From NCBI GenBank assembly GCA_029262995.1, contig JAJCYH010000005.1, positions 34,948 to 98,947 on the forward strand: a stretch of 64,000 nt of DNA, written 5' to 3'. Origin of the DNA: Saprospiraceae bacterium (lineage in GTDB: Bacteria; Bacteroidota; Bacteroidia; Chitinophagales; Saprospiraceae). Below, in pieces: positions 26,028-34,857 of the stretch (the first letter of the stretch is position 1; each line of letters starts with the position of its first letter). The notes under the pieces are model-generated. The model ran no database searches. It saw only the letters and a list, made by a program, of their open reading frames with translations, and was not told where the DNA came from. Position numbers and translations under genes: made by a program.

Positions 26028-26705
26028 ATGTATTTTAGTTCCATCTTTATTGCATTAAGTATCTTCCTTTCATGTGGTTCTAATCAGGCTATAGCTGATC
26101 CACCTCAAGAGGACAAGACTTATAGAGTCGAAAAATATATTAATGAACATAAGCTTTCTGATTATGCTCAGGCGATTTTTGCAGGTGGTTGCTTTTGGTG
26201 TACTGAAGCTTGTTTTGAACGGATTGATGGTGTTGTAGATGTTATCAGTGGATATTCAGGAGGACACAAGGATTTTCCAGAATATTATGAGGTGGGCAAA
26301 GGCATAACGGGACACACTGAGGCAATTTATATATTCTATGATCCCCAAATTATAGATTACGAAACTTTATTAAATGTACTTTTTATTGCTCATGACCCTA
26401 CTACTCTTAATAGACAAGGACCAGATGTGGGAGAAGAATATCGCTCTGCAATTTACTACAAAACACCTGAAGAGCTAAGAATAATAGAAAAGGTAATAAA
26501 TGAAGTGAATGCTAAGTCTATATACGACAATAAAATCGTGACTGAGATTGCTCCGTACAAAGAATTTTGGGTAGCAGAGTATTATCACCAAAACTACTAT
26601 GAGCTAAACCCAGATAACGGGTATGTGGCGAGGGTAAGCAAACCTAAAGTTGAAAAGATTATAAAGACTTTTCCAGAGCTTTTAAAGAAAAAATATAGAA
26701 AGTAA
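26028..26705 (+). CDS. msrA: Peptide methionine sulfoxide reductase A, lipoprotein form
   Basis: MsrA with the full catalytic motif AGGCFWCTEACFE (Cys 55 from the ATG at 26028), GYSGG, HTEAIYIFYDP and RSAIYY. It reduces methionine-S-sulfoxide in proteins. An upstream TTG at 25980 is open in frame, but the ATG at 26028 gives a lipoprotein signal (YFSSIFIALSIFLSC, Cys 16), so I prefer that start, 225 residues. As a lipoprotein it would repair periplasmic or outer-membrane proteins and needs an electron donor there. It converges on ettA with 6 bases between. Confidence 0.9.
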   Translation: MYFSSIFIALSIFLSCGSNQAIADPPQEDKTYRVEKYINEHKLSDYAQAIFAGGCFWCTEACFERIDGVVDVISGYSGGHKDFPEYYEVGKGITGHTEAIYIFYDPQIIDYETLLNVLFIAHDPTTLNRQGPDVGEEYRSAIYYKTPEELRIIEKVINEVNAKSIYDNKIVTEIAPYKEFWVAEYYHQNYYELNPDNGYVARVSKPKVEKIIKTFPELLKKKYRK

Positions 26706-26711
26706 CCAATA

Positions 26712-28382
26712 TTATAATAGGTTTTTAAACCTTGGTCTTTTTGGAGTTACATCTCCTAATTCTTCTTTTTTCTTGGCTTCGTAATCGCTAAAGTTTCCTT
26801 CAAAGAATCTAACTTTTGCTTCATCTTCAAAAGCAAGGATATGGGTAGCCAGCCTATCGATAAACCATCTATCGTGAGAAATCAATAGCACACATCCTGC
26901 AAAGTTGTCAATGGCTTCTTCAAGTGCTCTTAAAGTATTTACATCAATATCATTGGTGGGTTCATCCAGTAATAAGACATTGCCACCTTCCTTTAGCGTA
27001 ATGGCTAGATGAACTCTGTTTCGCTCTCCACCTGAAAGCACAGATAATGGTTTTTGCTGATCAGCACCAGTAAAATTAAATTTACTGATATAGGCTCTTA
27101 CATTTAATTCTTTACTTCCTATCTCTATAATTTCATTACCATTTCCAACAATCTCATAAACGGTTTTTTCTGGTACAAGATCCTTGTGAGATTGGTCTAC
27201 ATAGCTCATATGAACAGTAGACCCAATTTTTACATCTCCAGAATCTGGTGTTTCTTCACCCATGATCATTCTGAAGAGGGTTGACTTCCCAACACCGTTG
27301 GCACCAATAATTCCGACAATAGCATTTTTAGGGATGCTAAAGCTTAGGTCCTCAATCAAAACACGACCATCATAAGCCTTTGTAACATTATTTAATTCGA
27401 TGACTTGATCGCCGAGCCTAGGACCTGGCGGGATATATAATTCTAATTTTCTTTCTTTCTCTTTCATCTCTTCTCCGGCCAGCTTATCGTAAGCATTCAA
27501 ACGAGCTTTACCCTTTGCTTGTCTTGCTTTTGGAGCCATCCTAGACCATTCCAATTCTCGGTCTAATGCTTTTTTTCTTTTAGATTCCTGCTTTTCTTCC
27601 ATTTCCAATCGATTGGACTTTTGCTCCAGCCAAGAAGAATAATTGCCTTCCCAAGGAATACCTTCACCTCTATCCAATTCCAGAATCCATCCAGCGACAT
27701 TATCTAAGAAATATCTATCGTGGGTAACAGCTATTACTGTTCCAGGGAAACTTTTTAGAAACTGTTCAAGCCAGTGGACCGATTCAGCATCAAGGTGGTT
27801 TGTAGGTTCATCTAATAAAAGTATATCTGGTTGACTTAATAATAATCTGCATAAAGCCACCCGACGTCGCTCTCCTCCAGAAAGAACTTTAATCTTTTGA
27901 TCATCTGGAGGTAGCCTTAATGAATCCATCGCAAGGTCTAGTTTGTAGTCTAGTTCCCATGCATTGAGGTGGTCCATTTTTTCAGCTAGGTCTCCCTGTT
28001 TTTCAAGTAATGAGGTCATTTCATCGTCTGTCATTGGTTCTTCAAATTTGGCATTGACAGCATCGTATTCTTTTATGACATCCACAATATGCTGAACACC
28101 TTCTTGAACAACCTCCTTTACAGTCTTTTCTTCGTCAAGTACGGGCTCTTGTGCTAGATATCCTATTTTATATTCTTTGTCAAAAAAGACTTTACCTTCA
28201 AAATTATCATCTATACCCGCAATGATTTTTAAAAGACTAGATTTACCCGATCCGTTCAATCCGAGAACACCAATTTTGGCTCCATAGAAAAAGGAAAGCC
28301 AGATATTGTTTAAAACTTTTTTACTTGGAGGGAAGGTTTTTGAAACACCTTCCATTGAAAAGATCACTTTATTGTCAGACAT
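26712..28382 (-). CDS. ettA: Energy-dependent translational throttle protein EttA (ABC-F)
   Basis: A 556-residue soluble ABC-F protein, the usual EttA length. Cassette 1: GLNGSGKS, LSGGERRRVALCRLL, DEPTNHLDAESV. Cassette 2: GANGVGKS, LSGGERNRVHLAI, DEPTNDIDVNTLRALEEAI. Between them lie the arm and linker with KARQAKGKARLNAYDKL and IPPGPRLGDQVIELNNV, which is EttA-specific. Known EttA binds the ribosomal E site and gates the first peptide bond according to the ATP/ADP ratio. The minus-strand upstream region has CATATTTG, close to the -7 consensus. Confidence 0.93.
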   Translation of the reverse strand: MSDNKVIFSMEGVSKTFPPSKKVLNNIWLSFFYGAKIGVLGLNGSGKSSLLKIIAGIDDNFEGKVFFDKEYKIGYLAQEPVLDEEKTVKEVVQEGVQHIVDVIKEYDAVNAKFEEPMTDDEMTSLLEKQGDLAEKMDHLNAWELDYKLDLAMDSLRLPPDDQKIKVLSGGERRRVALCRLLLSQPDILLLDEPTNHLDAESVHWLEQFLKSFPGTVIAVTHDRYFLDNVAGWILELDRGEGIPWEGNYSSWLEQKSNRLEMEEKQESKRKKALDRELEWSRMAPKARQAKGKARLNAYDKLAGEEMKEKERKLELYIPPGPRLGDQVIELNNVTKAYDGRVLIEDLSFSIPKNAIVGIIGANGVGKSTLFRMIMGEETPDSGDVKIGSTVHMSYVDQSHKDLVPEKTVYEIVGNGNEIIEIGSKELNVRAYISKFNFTGADQQKPLSVLSGGERNRVHLAITLKEGGNVLLLDEPTNDIDVNTLRALEEAIDNFAGCVLLISHDRWFIDRLATHILAFEDEAKVRFFEGNFSDYEAKKKEELGDVTPKRPRFKNLL

Positions 28383-28565
28383 ATTGTTTATTTGACTGCA
28401 AATATGCTAAAAATCAATAATTAGGGCACTTAGCTCATGTGTTTATTTGTATTACAATCGTATTTTTAGAAGATTAACCTAATTGGATCACTGAAACTTG
28501 CAATTAACACTTGGTTGAACTAAAGCGTTGATTTTAGCATTATATTTATTAAAAACAGACTGACT

Positions 28566-29078
28566 ATGTTATCTAAGAAAATGCAAGAAGCACTTAATGA
28601 ACAGGTAAAGATAGAAGCACAATCGTCTCAGGTATATTTGGCGATGGCTTCTTGGGCTGAAATCCAGCCAGGGATTGACAATATAACAGCATTTTTCTAC
28701 AGGCATTCTGAGGAAGAAAGAATGCATATGCTAAAATTGATACATTTTATCAATGAAAGAGGAGGATTCGCTATGGTCCCTGCACTTGAACAACCTACTG
28801 TAACATATCCATCCATTAAGCATTCATTTCATGAATTGTTGAAGCATGAAATTATGGTTTCAGAGAGCATTAATAAATTGGTGGATATTGCTTTGGATGA
28901 AAAAGATTATGCTACTCATAATTTTTTACAGTGGTATGTAGCAGAGCAAGTTGAGGAGGAATCCCTTGCCAGAACTCTGAACGATAAACTTGAATTGATT
29001 GGCGAAGAAAAAAGCGGATTATATTTGTTTGATAAAGATATTTTAAATGTCACCGCTGCAGGTGGTAAAGAAAATTAA
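28566..29078 (+). CDS. ftnA: Non-haem ferritin
   Basis: A 170-residue four-helix ferritin. Ferroxidase ligands are visible: Glu 17 in KIEAQSSQVYLAMASW, Glu 50/51 and His 54 in SEEERMHM, and the later Glu and Gln in WYVAEQVEEESLA. It oxidises Fe2+ and stores it as a mineral in a 24-mer shell. The DUF2007-like gene starts 1 base after its stop, so the pair is co-transcribed. Confidence 0.93.
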   Translation: MLSKKMQEALNEQVKIEAQSSQVYLAMASWAEIQPGIDNITAFFYRHSEEERMHMLKLIHFINERGGFAMVPALEQPTVTYPSIKHSFHELLKHEIMVSESINKLVDIALDEKDYATHNFLQWYVAEQVEEESLARTLNDKLELIGEEKSGLYLFDKDILNVTAAGGKEN

Positions 29079-29079
29079 T

Positions 29080-29286
29080 ATGAATAGTAAAACAATTTTT
29101 TTCAGCATTTCTCAATTGAAGACAATGACTGCACAACATCTTTTGAATGAGGCAGATATTGAGTCACATGTCATCAATAAGTTAGATACTGCTCATGCAG
29201 GAGTATTCGGCGATATTGAACTTCATGTAGATGAGTCTGACGCTCAAAGGGCAGAGGAAATTCTGATTAAAGCAGAAATTCTATAG
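29080..29286 (+). CDS. DUF2007-like small protein
   Basis: A 68-residue protein starting at ATG 29080, one base after the ferritin stop. A start inside ferritin at 29047 is open but would add 11 non-matching residues. It has the DUF2007 layout: KTMTAQHLLNEADIESHVINKLD, then GDIELHVDESDAQRAEEILI, a ferredoxin-like fold related to the PII-type signal proteins. No signal peptide. The link to ferritin may be only transcriptional. Confidence 0.75.
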   Translation: MNSKTIFFSISQLKTMTAQHLLNEADIESHVINKLDTAHAGVFGDIELHVDESDAQRAEEILIKAEIL

Positions 29287-29297
29287 AAGCAAACGGC

Positions 29298-30959
29298 TTA
29301 TGTATTCTTTTTATCAAGATTATTATCTTCTTGCCTATGCTTGAAGTATTTTTCTATTTCTTGCAAGCTTGATTGCTTTCCTTTTTCCAATTCCTCATTA
29401 TATAATGGTTTAGGCGTAGTGTCTGCCCCCATATTTGGTAGTGCTTCAATATGAAGTGTTTGGGTAGGAAAAGCAAATCTGATATTCATAGCCTCAGCAA
29501 GTTTGATTATTGCAATAATGATTTCATGCCTTGCTTTTAACTCTTCAGAATAGATAGTTGTTTCAAAAAAAAGATTGACTAGGATATTTAGTGAACTGCT
29601 ATCAAAGCTGTTGAGGTGAACTTCAAAATTGTCTTTTTTAGTCAAAGTATGCATTAAAATGACTTGTCTAACTCCCTTTACAAATTCTTCAATATGCTCA
29701 GGAGGACTATCGTAAGTAATACCTAATTGAGTGTTAAACCTTCTGAATACTCTCAAACCTAAATTATTAATAATGCTGTCTGCTATCTTGGCGTTAGGAA
29801 CATAAGTCAATGAGTTAATTAAAGTTCTGATCCTTGTAGATCTAATTCCTACCTCTTCAATGGTCCCCGTTACTCCAGCAAATTCGACCAAGTCACCTAT
29901 CTGAAAAGGCTTGTCTAGAAAAATCATAATTGATCCAAAAAAGTTTTTGACGGTATCCTGAGCAGCAAGTGCCAAAGCCAATCCTCCAATGGACAATCCA
30001 GCAAGAAGGGCCGTAATATTTACACCTAGATAATCGAAGATATATACTAATCCAATTGTCCATAACAACAAAAGTGATAGTTTGTATAATACAGGAAAAA
30101 GTTGATCATCTAGTGTATTCTCCGTTTTATCTGTAAGCCTTTTGATATAAACGAAAACAATTTTTAAAACAAATTTTAATGCGATGATCACAAAGAAGAG
30201 AGATAGTATATTCAGACTTTTAATGATGCCTGCATTCAACTTAGGTGCAATCTGAAACATTGGCATAACAAACAGGACGAACCTGATAGAAACGATAAAT
30301 CCAATAACTCTTGATAACCTAAAAAGTGATTTTTTTACCTCATCTGTTATTTCTACTCTTTTTTTGACGAACCTTGTAATGAAGAATTCGCTTATACCTT
30401 TTACAATCCAAGAAAGCAAAAAGGAAAGTCCAATTAATATAATTAGTCCCAACCACTTCCATAATTGAATAGTAAATAATTTGACCTGCCAAGTTGGAGC
30501 ACTAAATTTGGTTATATAGGCGGTACCGAATGGATAGACACGTTTATGTATTTCTGGGATTAATTGAACTGAAGTTCTTGAGTAAGTCCATTGACCATTT
30601 AATTTTTCTAGATAAATATTTTCTAGTGATTTGTCTAGAACATATATACTGTCGTTGCGAAGGGAATCAATGTAATTGGCTTTTTTGGGAATCCTGTTGA
30701 TGTCTAAGTAAATGCCTTTCCCATCTAATACTTGTTTTAGTTTAATAGCGATACTCTGGGCATCTTTTATGTTGTCCGGAAACGATTTGGAAGATTGAAG
30801 TGGATCGTATTGTTCTTTTTGCAAGTAGAATAGATGATTATACACTACTTCATATGGGGTAGAATTAGGGTTATTTGGCAAAGAACTCTGAGCTTGAATT
30901 CCATTTAATATAACAAACAATCCTGAAATTAGGATGAAAATATACTTTTGTAAATACAT
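29298..30959 (-). CDS. MscS-family mechanosensitive channel with periplasmic N-domain
   Basis: A 553-residue inner-membrane protein. A signal peptide (1-24, ending GIQAQ) and an exported domain of about 130 residues precede four to five membrane helices (about 165-335). The MscS core reads GLSIGGLALALAAQDTVKNFFGSIMIFLDKPFQIGDLVE (pore helix and start of the beta domain) and VGIRSTRIRTLINSLTYVPNAKIADSIINN. It should open under membrane tension to release solutes. The C-terminal tail is charged. It converges on the DUF2007 gene and lies 19 bases after the thioesterase gene. Confidence 0.88.
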   Translation of the reverse strand: MYLQKYIFILISGLFVILNGIQAQSSLPNNPNSTPYEVVYNHLFYLQKEQYDPLQSSKSFPDNIKDAQSIAIKLKQVLDGKGIYLDINRIPKKANYIDSLRNDSIYVLDKSLENIYLEKLNGQWTYSRTSVQLIPEIHKRVYPFGTAYITKFSAPTWQVKLFTIQLWKWLGLIILIGLSFLLSWIVKGISEFFITRFVKKRVEITDEVKKSLFRLSRVIGFIVSIRFVLFVMPMFQIAPKLNAGIIKSLNILSLFFVIIALKFVLKIVFVYIKRLTDKTENTLDDQLFPVLYKLSLLLLWTIGLVYIFDYLGVNITALLAGLSIGGLALALAAQDTVKNFFGSIMIFLDKPFQIGDLVEFAGVTGTIEEVGIRSTRIRTLINSLTYVPNAKIADSIINNLGLRVFRRFNTQLGITYDSPPEHIEEFVKGVRQVILMHTLTKKDNFEVHLNSFDSSSLNILVNLFFETTIYSEELKARHEIIIAIIKLAEAMNIRFAFPTQTLHIEALPNMGADTTPKPLYNEELEKGKQSSLQEIEKYFKHRQEDNNLDKKNT

Positions 30960-30978
30960 AAAATGATCTTAGTAAATT

Positions 30979-31365
30979 TTATTCAAAGTCATCTTTGGAA
31001 AACCTAATGCTTGTTTTTCCATGAGGACAAGTCTTTCCATTTTCATCCAAATTTACGAATACAATTTTATCAATCGTAAGAATGGCTTGTCTTGTCAATT
31101 TATTTCTCACTTCACATTTCAATGAGATAGAGGTTCTCCCAAATTCGGTAACAAGTATTCCGATCTCAATAATATCTCCTTGTCTGGGTGCCGTGATAAA
31201 ATCTATTTCTGAAATAAATTTAGTTACAATCCTTTTGTTTTCTAACTGAATGATTGCATACAAAGCAGCTTCTTCGTCTATCCATTGAAGTAGCCGACCA
31301 CCAAACAATGAATTGTTAGGATTTAAATCTTCTGGTTTTACCCATTTTCTAGTGTGGAATCTCAT
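30979..31365 (-). CDS. Hotdog-fold acyl-CoA thioesterase (YciA/BFIT-like)
   Basis: A 128-residue single hotdog domain. The family motif NPNNSLFGGRLLQWIDEEAALYA (16-38) holds the catalytic Asp/Glu region, followed by DFITAPRQGDIIEIGILVTEFGRTSISLKCEV. It would hydrolyse acyl-CoA thioesters in the cytosol. It sits between the flavin reductase gene (26 bases upstream) and the MscS gene, all on the minus strand. Confidence 0.85.
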   Translation of the reverse strand: MRFHTRKWVKPEDLNPNNSLFGGRLLQWIDEEAALYAIIQLENKRIVTKFISEIDFITAPRQGDIIEIGILVTEFGRTSISLKCEVRNKLTRQAILTIDKIVFVNLDENGKTCPHGKTSIRFSKDDFE

Positions 31366-31391
31366 ACTTGTGGTTGTTAAGATATAAGTCT

Positions 31392-31907
31392 TTATACGCG
31401 TAAAAGTTCAACAGTTTCACTTAATATTTCCTCAATATGATTGTGGATAATTGTCCCATTTTGATCAAACTTAATATCTGTGTGGTGAATCAATAGCTGA
31501 GATAAAATATTTGCATCTAATGCTTGGAGAGTCCAAAGTAGACTTTGAAGGGCTTTTTCACCTCGAGGGGAATGAGGTGTGTAAGCTATAGCTATTGTTT
31601 TCTTTTGATGCAATTCACCAGAAGCCGTAATCCATTCCAGAGCATTCTTTAAGCATGCTGGAATATTATGTGTGTATTCTGGACTAGAAATGATTACAGC
31701 ATCTGCTTTTATAATGCATTTTTTTAAATAGGTTACAGATTCAAACAACTTCTGATCCTTGATATACGAAGGTCTGAATAAGGGTAGATCTTCGATTTGA
31801 TTATATAAATTCCAATCAAGATGCTTATTTGCTTTTTGCAAATATTCTAAGAGTTTCATGTTGGAAGACTCTGTCCTCGACGATCCGGAAATTGCTAATA
31901 TATTCAT
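31392..31907 (-). CDS. NADPH-dependent FMN reductase family protein
   Basis: A 171-residue flavodoxin-like protein with the phosphate loop SGSSRTESSNMKLLEYL (7-23), the flavin-contact segment SPEYTHNIPACLKNALEWI and a C-terminal helix. Members reduce FMN, quinones, azo compounds or chromate with NAD(P)H. It is 39 bases downstream of the MBL/rhodanese gene and could be read from the same promoter. Confidence 0.85.
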   Translation of the reverse strand: MNILAISGSSRTESSNMKLLEYLQKANKHLDWNLYNQIEDLPLFRPSYIKDQKLFESVTYLKKCIIKADAVIISSPEYTHNIPACLKNALEWITASGELHQKKTIAIAYTPHSPRGEKALQSLLWTLQALDANILSQLLIHHTDIKFDQNGTIIHNHIEEILSETVELLRV

Positions 31908-31946
31908 CAGGAGATAAGCCTTTTGGTTTTCAAATTAATTGCATAA

Positions 31947-33362
31947 TTAAGGTAGAGTAGAAGGACATACATAACCGGTAAAAGGAATTTTGCATTTTTT
32001 GATTTCAGCAAACCCTCCTTCAATATCAGTAATATTATGTATTCCTCTTGATTTCAGAATTGAACATGCAATCATTGATCGATATCCACCAGCACAATGA
32101 ATGAAATATTCTTCATTATCTTTAAATTCAGCTAAATGTTCATTTAATTCACTCAATGGTAGATTTTCAGCATTATCAATATGTTCAGATAAATATTCAG
32201 ACTTTCTTCTTACATCTGCTATATTCAGTTTTTGTTCTTTCTTTAATACTGATTCTAATTCTGTCGCTTTAATAGATTTGACAGAGTCCACTTCTTTATT
32301 CGAACTCTCCCAAGAAGAAAAACCACCTTTGAGATAACCAACGACCTGATCAAAGCCTACTCTGGATAATCTCATGATGGCCTCATCAAGCCTTTCTTCA
32401 TCAACTACAAGTAATAATTCTTGTTTGACATCCTTGACCAAATCTCCAACCCAAGGAGCAAAAGAACCATTTAAACCAATAAAAATAGATCTGGGAATAT
32501 GTGCTTTGGCAAATTCCTCCTGGGTTCTTACATCAAGCACTAAAGCACCAGTTTCTTCAGCCATCAATTCAAATTCAGCAGGACTAAGTGCATTTTTGGA
32601 TCTGTCCATTATGGTATCCAAATCCTGATATCCTTCTTTATTTAACTTAACATTCATAGGGAAATAGGCCGGTGGTGGCAATAGTCCATCAGTAACTTCT
32701 TTGACAAATTCTTCTTTAGTCATATCCTCTCGCAAGGCATAATTGACCTTTTTTTGATTTCCTAAAGTATCTAAGGTTTCCTTCATCATATTTTTACCGC
32801 AAGCGGAACCAGCACCATGTGCGGGGTACACTATTAGTTCATCGTTAAGGGGCATTATTTTATTTCTGAGGCTTTCGAAAAGCAGTCCTGCTAATTCTTC
32901 CTGGGTCATATGAGCTGCTTTTTGAGCAAGATCAGGTCTGCCAACATCACCAAGAAATAGTGTGTCTCCAGAAAAGATTGCATGATCTTTTCCATTTTCA
33001 TCTTTTAATAAATAAGTCGTACTTTCCATTGTGTGGCCAGGCGTATGCAAAGCTGTAACGCTTATTTTTCCTATTTTAAAAACTTGACCATCATTGGCAA
33101 TAATAGCTTCAAAGCTTGGATTTGCTTGCGGACCATAAATAATTGCTGCTCCAGTTTTATTGGATAAACTCACATGTCCACTCACAAAGTCGGCATGAAA
33201 ATGCGTCTCAAAGATGTATTTAATTTTCGCATTGTTTTTATTGGCTATATCAATATATGGTTGAACTTCTCTTAATGGGTCAATTATAGCTGCTTCACCT
33301 TCGCTTTCAATATAATATGCGCCCTGTGCAAGGCAACCTGTATAAATTTGTTGAATAATCAT
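31947..33362 (-). CDS. MBL-fold persulfide dioxygenase-like protein with two rhodanese domains
   Basis: A 471-residue cytosolic fusion. Metallo-beta-lactamase domain (1-240): ETHFHADFVSGH (His 54, His 56, Asp 58, His 63), HTPGHT and FSGDTLFLGDVGRPDL, as in ETHE1/CstB-type persulfide dioxygenases. Rhodanese 1 (about 260-355) has LDVRTQEEFAKAH but no catalytic Cys. Rhodanese 2 (about 370-460) has Cys 423 in HCAGGYRS, so it is active. The set would oxidise protein or glutathione persulfide to sulfite and shuffle sulfur. Upstream lies the Crp-type element at 33419-33438 and a perfect TATATTTG box, so it is likely controlled by the adjacent Crp/Fnr regulator. Confidence 0.9.
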   Translation of the reverse strand: MIIQQIYTGCLAQGAYYIESEGEAAIIDPLREVQPYIDIANKNNAKIKYIFETHFHADFVSGHVSLSNKTGAAIIYGPQANPSFEAIIANDGQVFKIGKISVTALHTPGHTMESTTYLLKDENGKDHAIFSGDTLFLGDVGRPDLAQKAAHMTQEELAGLLFESLRNKIMPLNDELIVYPAHGAGSACGKNMMKETLDTLGNQKKVNYALREDMTKEEFVKEVTDGLLPPPAYFPMNVKLNKEGYQDLDTIMDRSKNALSPAEFELMAEETGALVLDVRTQEEFAKAHIPRSIFIGLNGSFAPWVGDLVKDVKQELLLVVDEERLDEAIMRLSRVGFDQVVGYLKGGFSSWESSNKEVDSVKSIKATELESVLKKEQKLNIADVRRKSEYLSEHIDNAENLPLSELNEHLAEFKDNEEYFIHCAGGYRSMIACSILKSRGIHNITDIEGGFAEIKKCKIPFTGYVCPSTLP

Positions 33363-33388
33363 AGTATCTTCTTTCTTGTTTGTGATTG

Positions 33389-33396
33389 CAAATATA
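33389..33396 (-). promoter_or_regulatory. -7 element of the MBL/rhodanese promoter
   Basis: Minus-strand TATATTTG is a perfect TAnnTTTG box, within TTTGCAAT that is also found at the rhodanese promoter. The 26 bases between it and the palindromic element are the same number as at the second site. Confidence 0.6.
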
Positions 33397-33418
33397 AGCT
33401 ATGCTTCAGTCAGCATTT

Positions 33419-33438
33419 GTTACTCAAGTTACATACAC
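33419..33438 (-). promoter_or_regulatory. Putative Crp/Fnr-type operator, site 1
   Basis: On the minus strand GTGTATGTAACTTGAGTAAC. Its core GTAAC-TTGA-GTAAC is an inverted repeat of GTnAC half-sites. It differs at 3 of 20 positions from site 2 (34427-34446). The core centre is about 33 bases upstream of the -7 TTTG, which places it near -41, as for a class II activator site. It controls the MBL/rhodanese gene; the Crp/Fnr gene lies next to it. Confidence 0.65.
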
Positions 33439-33446
33439 TTGAGAAA

Positions 33447-34109
33447 TTAAATTTTACCCAAGTATTCAATTTTGTTTCTTGTTTGTCTGACAAGTCCCTC
33501 TTTTTCGAGTTTTTTCATAAGTCTTGATATTACAACACGTGAAGAGTGCAAATCGTTTGCAATTTCCAAATGAGAAGTTATTATTATTTCTGATTTATTG
33601 ATGAATACCTTGTCACGCAAATAATTTTTTATTCGATCTTCCATACTATTGAACACAATATTGTCAAGAGCACCAATCATTTCGTGTAATCTACTGTTGA
33701 AACTTTCGAGGACATAATTTCGCCAACTGCTGTATTTTACCATCCATTCCTCCATTTTTTCAACAGGAACAAAAATAACTTTGGCTTCAGACTCAACTAC
33801 AGCACGGATTGAGGATTTGGCATTTCTGGTACAACAGTTTAAAGTTATAGCGCAAGTGTCACCAAATTCAAGATAATAAAGAAGAAGTTCATCTCCTTCT
33901 TTATCCTCGGTCATTACTTTAATTGATCCTGAAATTACAATTGGCATATGGCTTATGACGTCACCTACATCGATAAGTACTTTGTCAGATTCAACGCTTT
34001 GCAATCTTCCAGATTTGCAGATTTCTTCGATTAAAGTGGCTTCAAAGAGGTACTCAAAATTTTGTCTTAAGATGTCAATGCAAGATAATCCATTCCCCGA
34101 TTTAGGCAT
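33447..34109 (-). CDS. Crp/Fnr-family transcription regulator
   Basis: A 220-residue regulator. An N-terminal cyclic-nucleotide-fold domain (about 20-140) is followed by a winged-helix DNA-binding domain (about 150-218) with LEIANDLHSSRVVISRLMKKLEKEGLVRQ. It has a Cys cluster in GDTCAITLNCCTRNAKS (about 90-105), which could sense redox or sulfur species; the exact input is inference. There is no Fnr N-terminal Fe-S Cys motif. It stands between the two promoters bearing the shared element and is the obvious candidate to bind both. Confidence 0.88.
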   Translation of the reverse strand: MPKSGNGLSCIDILRQNFEYLFEATLIEEICKSGRLQSVESDKVLIDVGDVISHMPIVISGSIKVMTEDKEGDELLLYYLEFGDTCAITLNCCTRNAKSSIRAVVESEAKVIFVPVEKMEEWMVKYSSWRNYVLESFNSRLHEMIGALDNIVFNSMEDRIKNYLRDKVFINKSEIIITSHLEIANDLHSSRVVISRLMKKLEKEGLVRQTRNKIEYLGKI

Positions 34110-34488
34110 ATATTTGAATTTAATACTAAAATAACAATAAGCTAAAAATCAGAATTACGTTAATTTTCATAAAGCTTTATATTTTCCTATGGCGCAGCTA
34201 ACATAGATTTAGCAGAATCAGTGAAATTCTAAGTTCCTTTCTCAGGATGGTCCCAGTTTTTTAGGGCTTTAGTGATCTCCTCTCTAAATTACTACTTTGA
34301 TCATGCTCAATGTCTATTTTTCCTTCGGTGACAATGATTTTATAGGATTTATTTTTATAATAATTACTGGCTCAACTACCAGAAACCGTTATTCAGATCA
34401 TAAACAGAAATGATTTTCATTTGTCTGTGTATGTGACTTGGGTTACCAAGTTAAAGAACAAACAATCTTTTCTTTGCAATAAAAAAAC
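34110..34488. other. Divergent regulatory region between crp and rhodanese genes
   Basis: A gap of 379 bases. The last 60 hold the operator (34427-34446) and -7 box of the rhodanese promoter. A further overlapping repeat, ACTTGG-GTTA-CCAAGT, lies at 34436-34451. The first 300 bases, which should hold the crp promoter, showed nothing clear. Confidence 0.5.
34427..34446 (+). promoter_or_regulatory. Putative Crp/Fnr-type operator, site 2
   Basis: GTGTATGTGACTTGGGTTAC on the plus strand. Exactly 26 bases lie between its end and TTTGCAAT at 34473-34480, the same spacing as site 1. The -7 octamer here is TTTCTTTG, weaker than at site 1, so the promoter may depend more on activation. It would drive the rhodanese-SulP-Usp-Trx-YeeE operon. 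Confidence 0.65.
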
Positions 34489-34794
34489 ATGATGGGCCAA
34501 ATATTAAAATTCATGAACAATGTAAAGCAACCGAAGATGGAAACGATATTACCAGAAGAATGTTTGATTGTTGATGTCCGAACCACTGAGGAATTTGCTC
34601 AAGGGCATTATAAATCTTCAATCAATATTCCACTAAATTTAATTATGGATCATATTTCTGATTTTAAATTGGCAGGAAGACCAATCGTTTTGGTCTGTCG
34701 TTCTGGAATGAGATCATCAAATGCGGTTAAAATGTTGCAATCAAACGGTATTTCTGCCATTAATGGAGGACCTTGGGATTCGCTTAACACGTAA
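34489..34794 (+). CDS. Single-domain rhodanese
   Basis: A 101-residue sulfurtransferase with VDVRTTEEFAQGHY (28-41) and the active-site loop CRSGMRSS (Cys 70). It has no signal peptide. It would carry a persulfide on Cys 70 between sulfur donors and acceptors in the cytosol. It is the first gene of the plus-strand half of the sulfur island, 9 bases after the -7 TTTGCAAT, which leaves almost no leader. Confidence 0.88.
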   Translation: MMGQILKFMNNVKQPKMETILPEECLIVDVRTTEEFAQGHYKSSINIPLNLIMDHISDFKLAGRPIVLVCRSGMRSSNAVKMLQSNGISAINGGPWDSLNT

Positions 34795-34857
34795 TAATTG
34801 GTTTTTATTATTATATAAAATAATCCCTGATTTCGGTCAATTAAACATATATTGATC

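Noticed and set aside
33447..34109. Fnr-type oxygen sensing by the Crp/Fnr protein
   Set aside because: The N-terminal Cys motif that carries the Fe-S cluster in Fnr is missing; the Cys group lies inside the sensor domain instead.
34436..34451. ACTTGG-GTTA-CCAAGT as the operator rather than the GTnAC element
   Set aside because: The repeat is perfect at this site but is not found at site 1 in the same register, while the 20-bp GTGTATGT element and spacing are shared by both.
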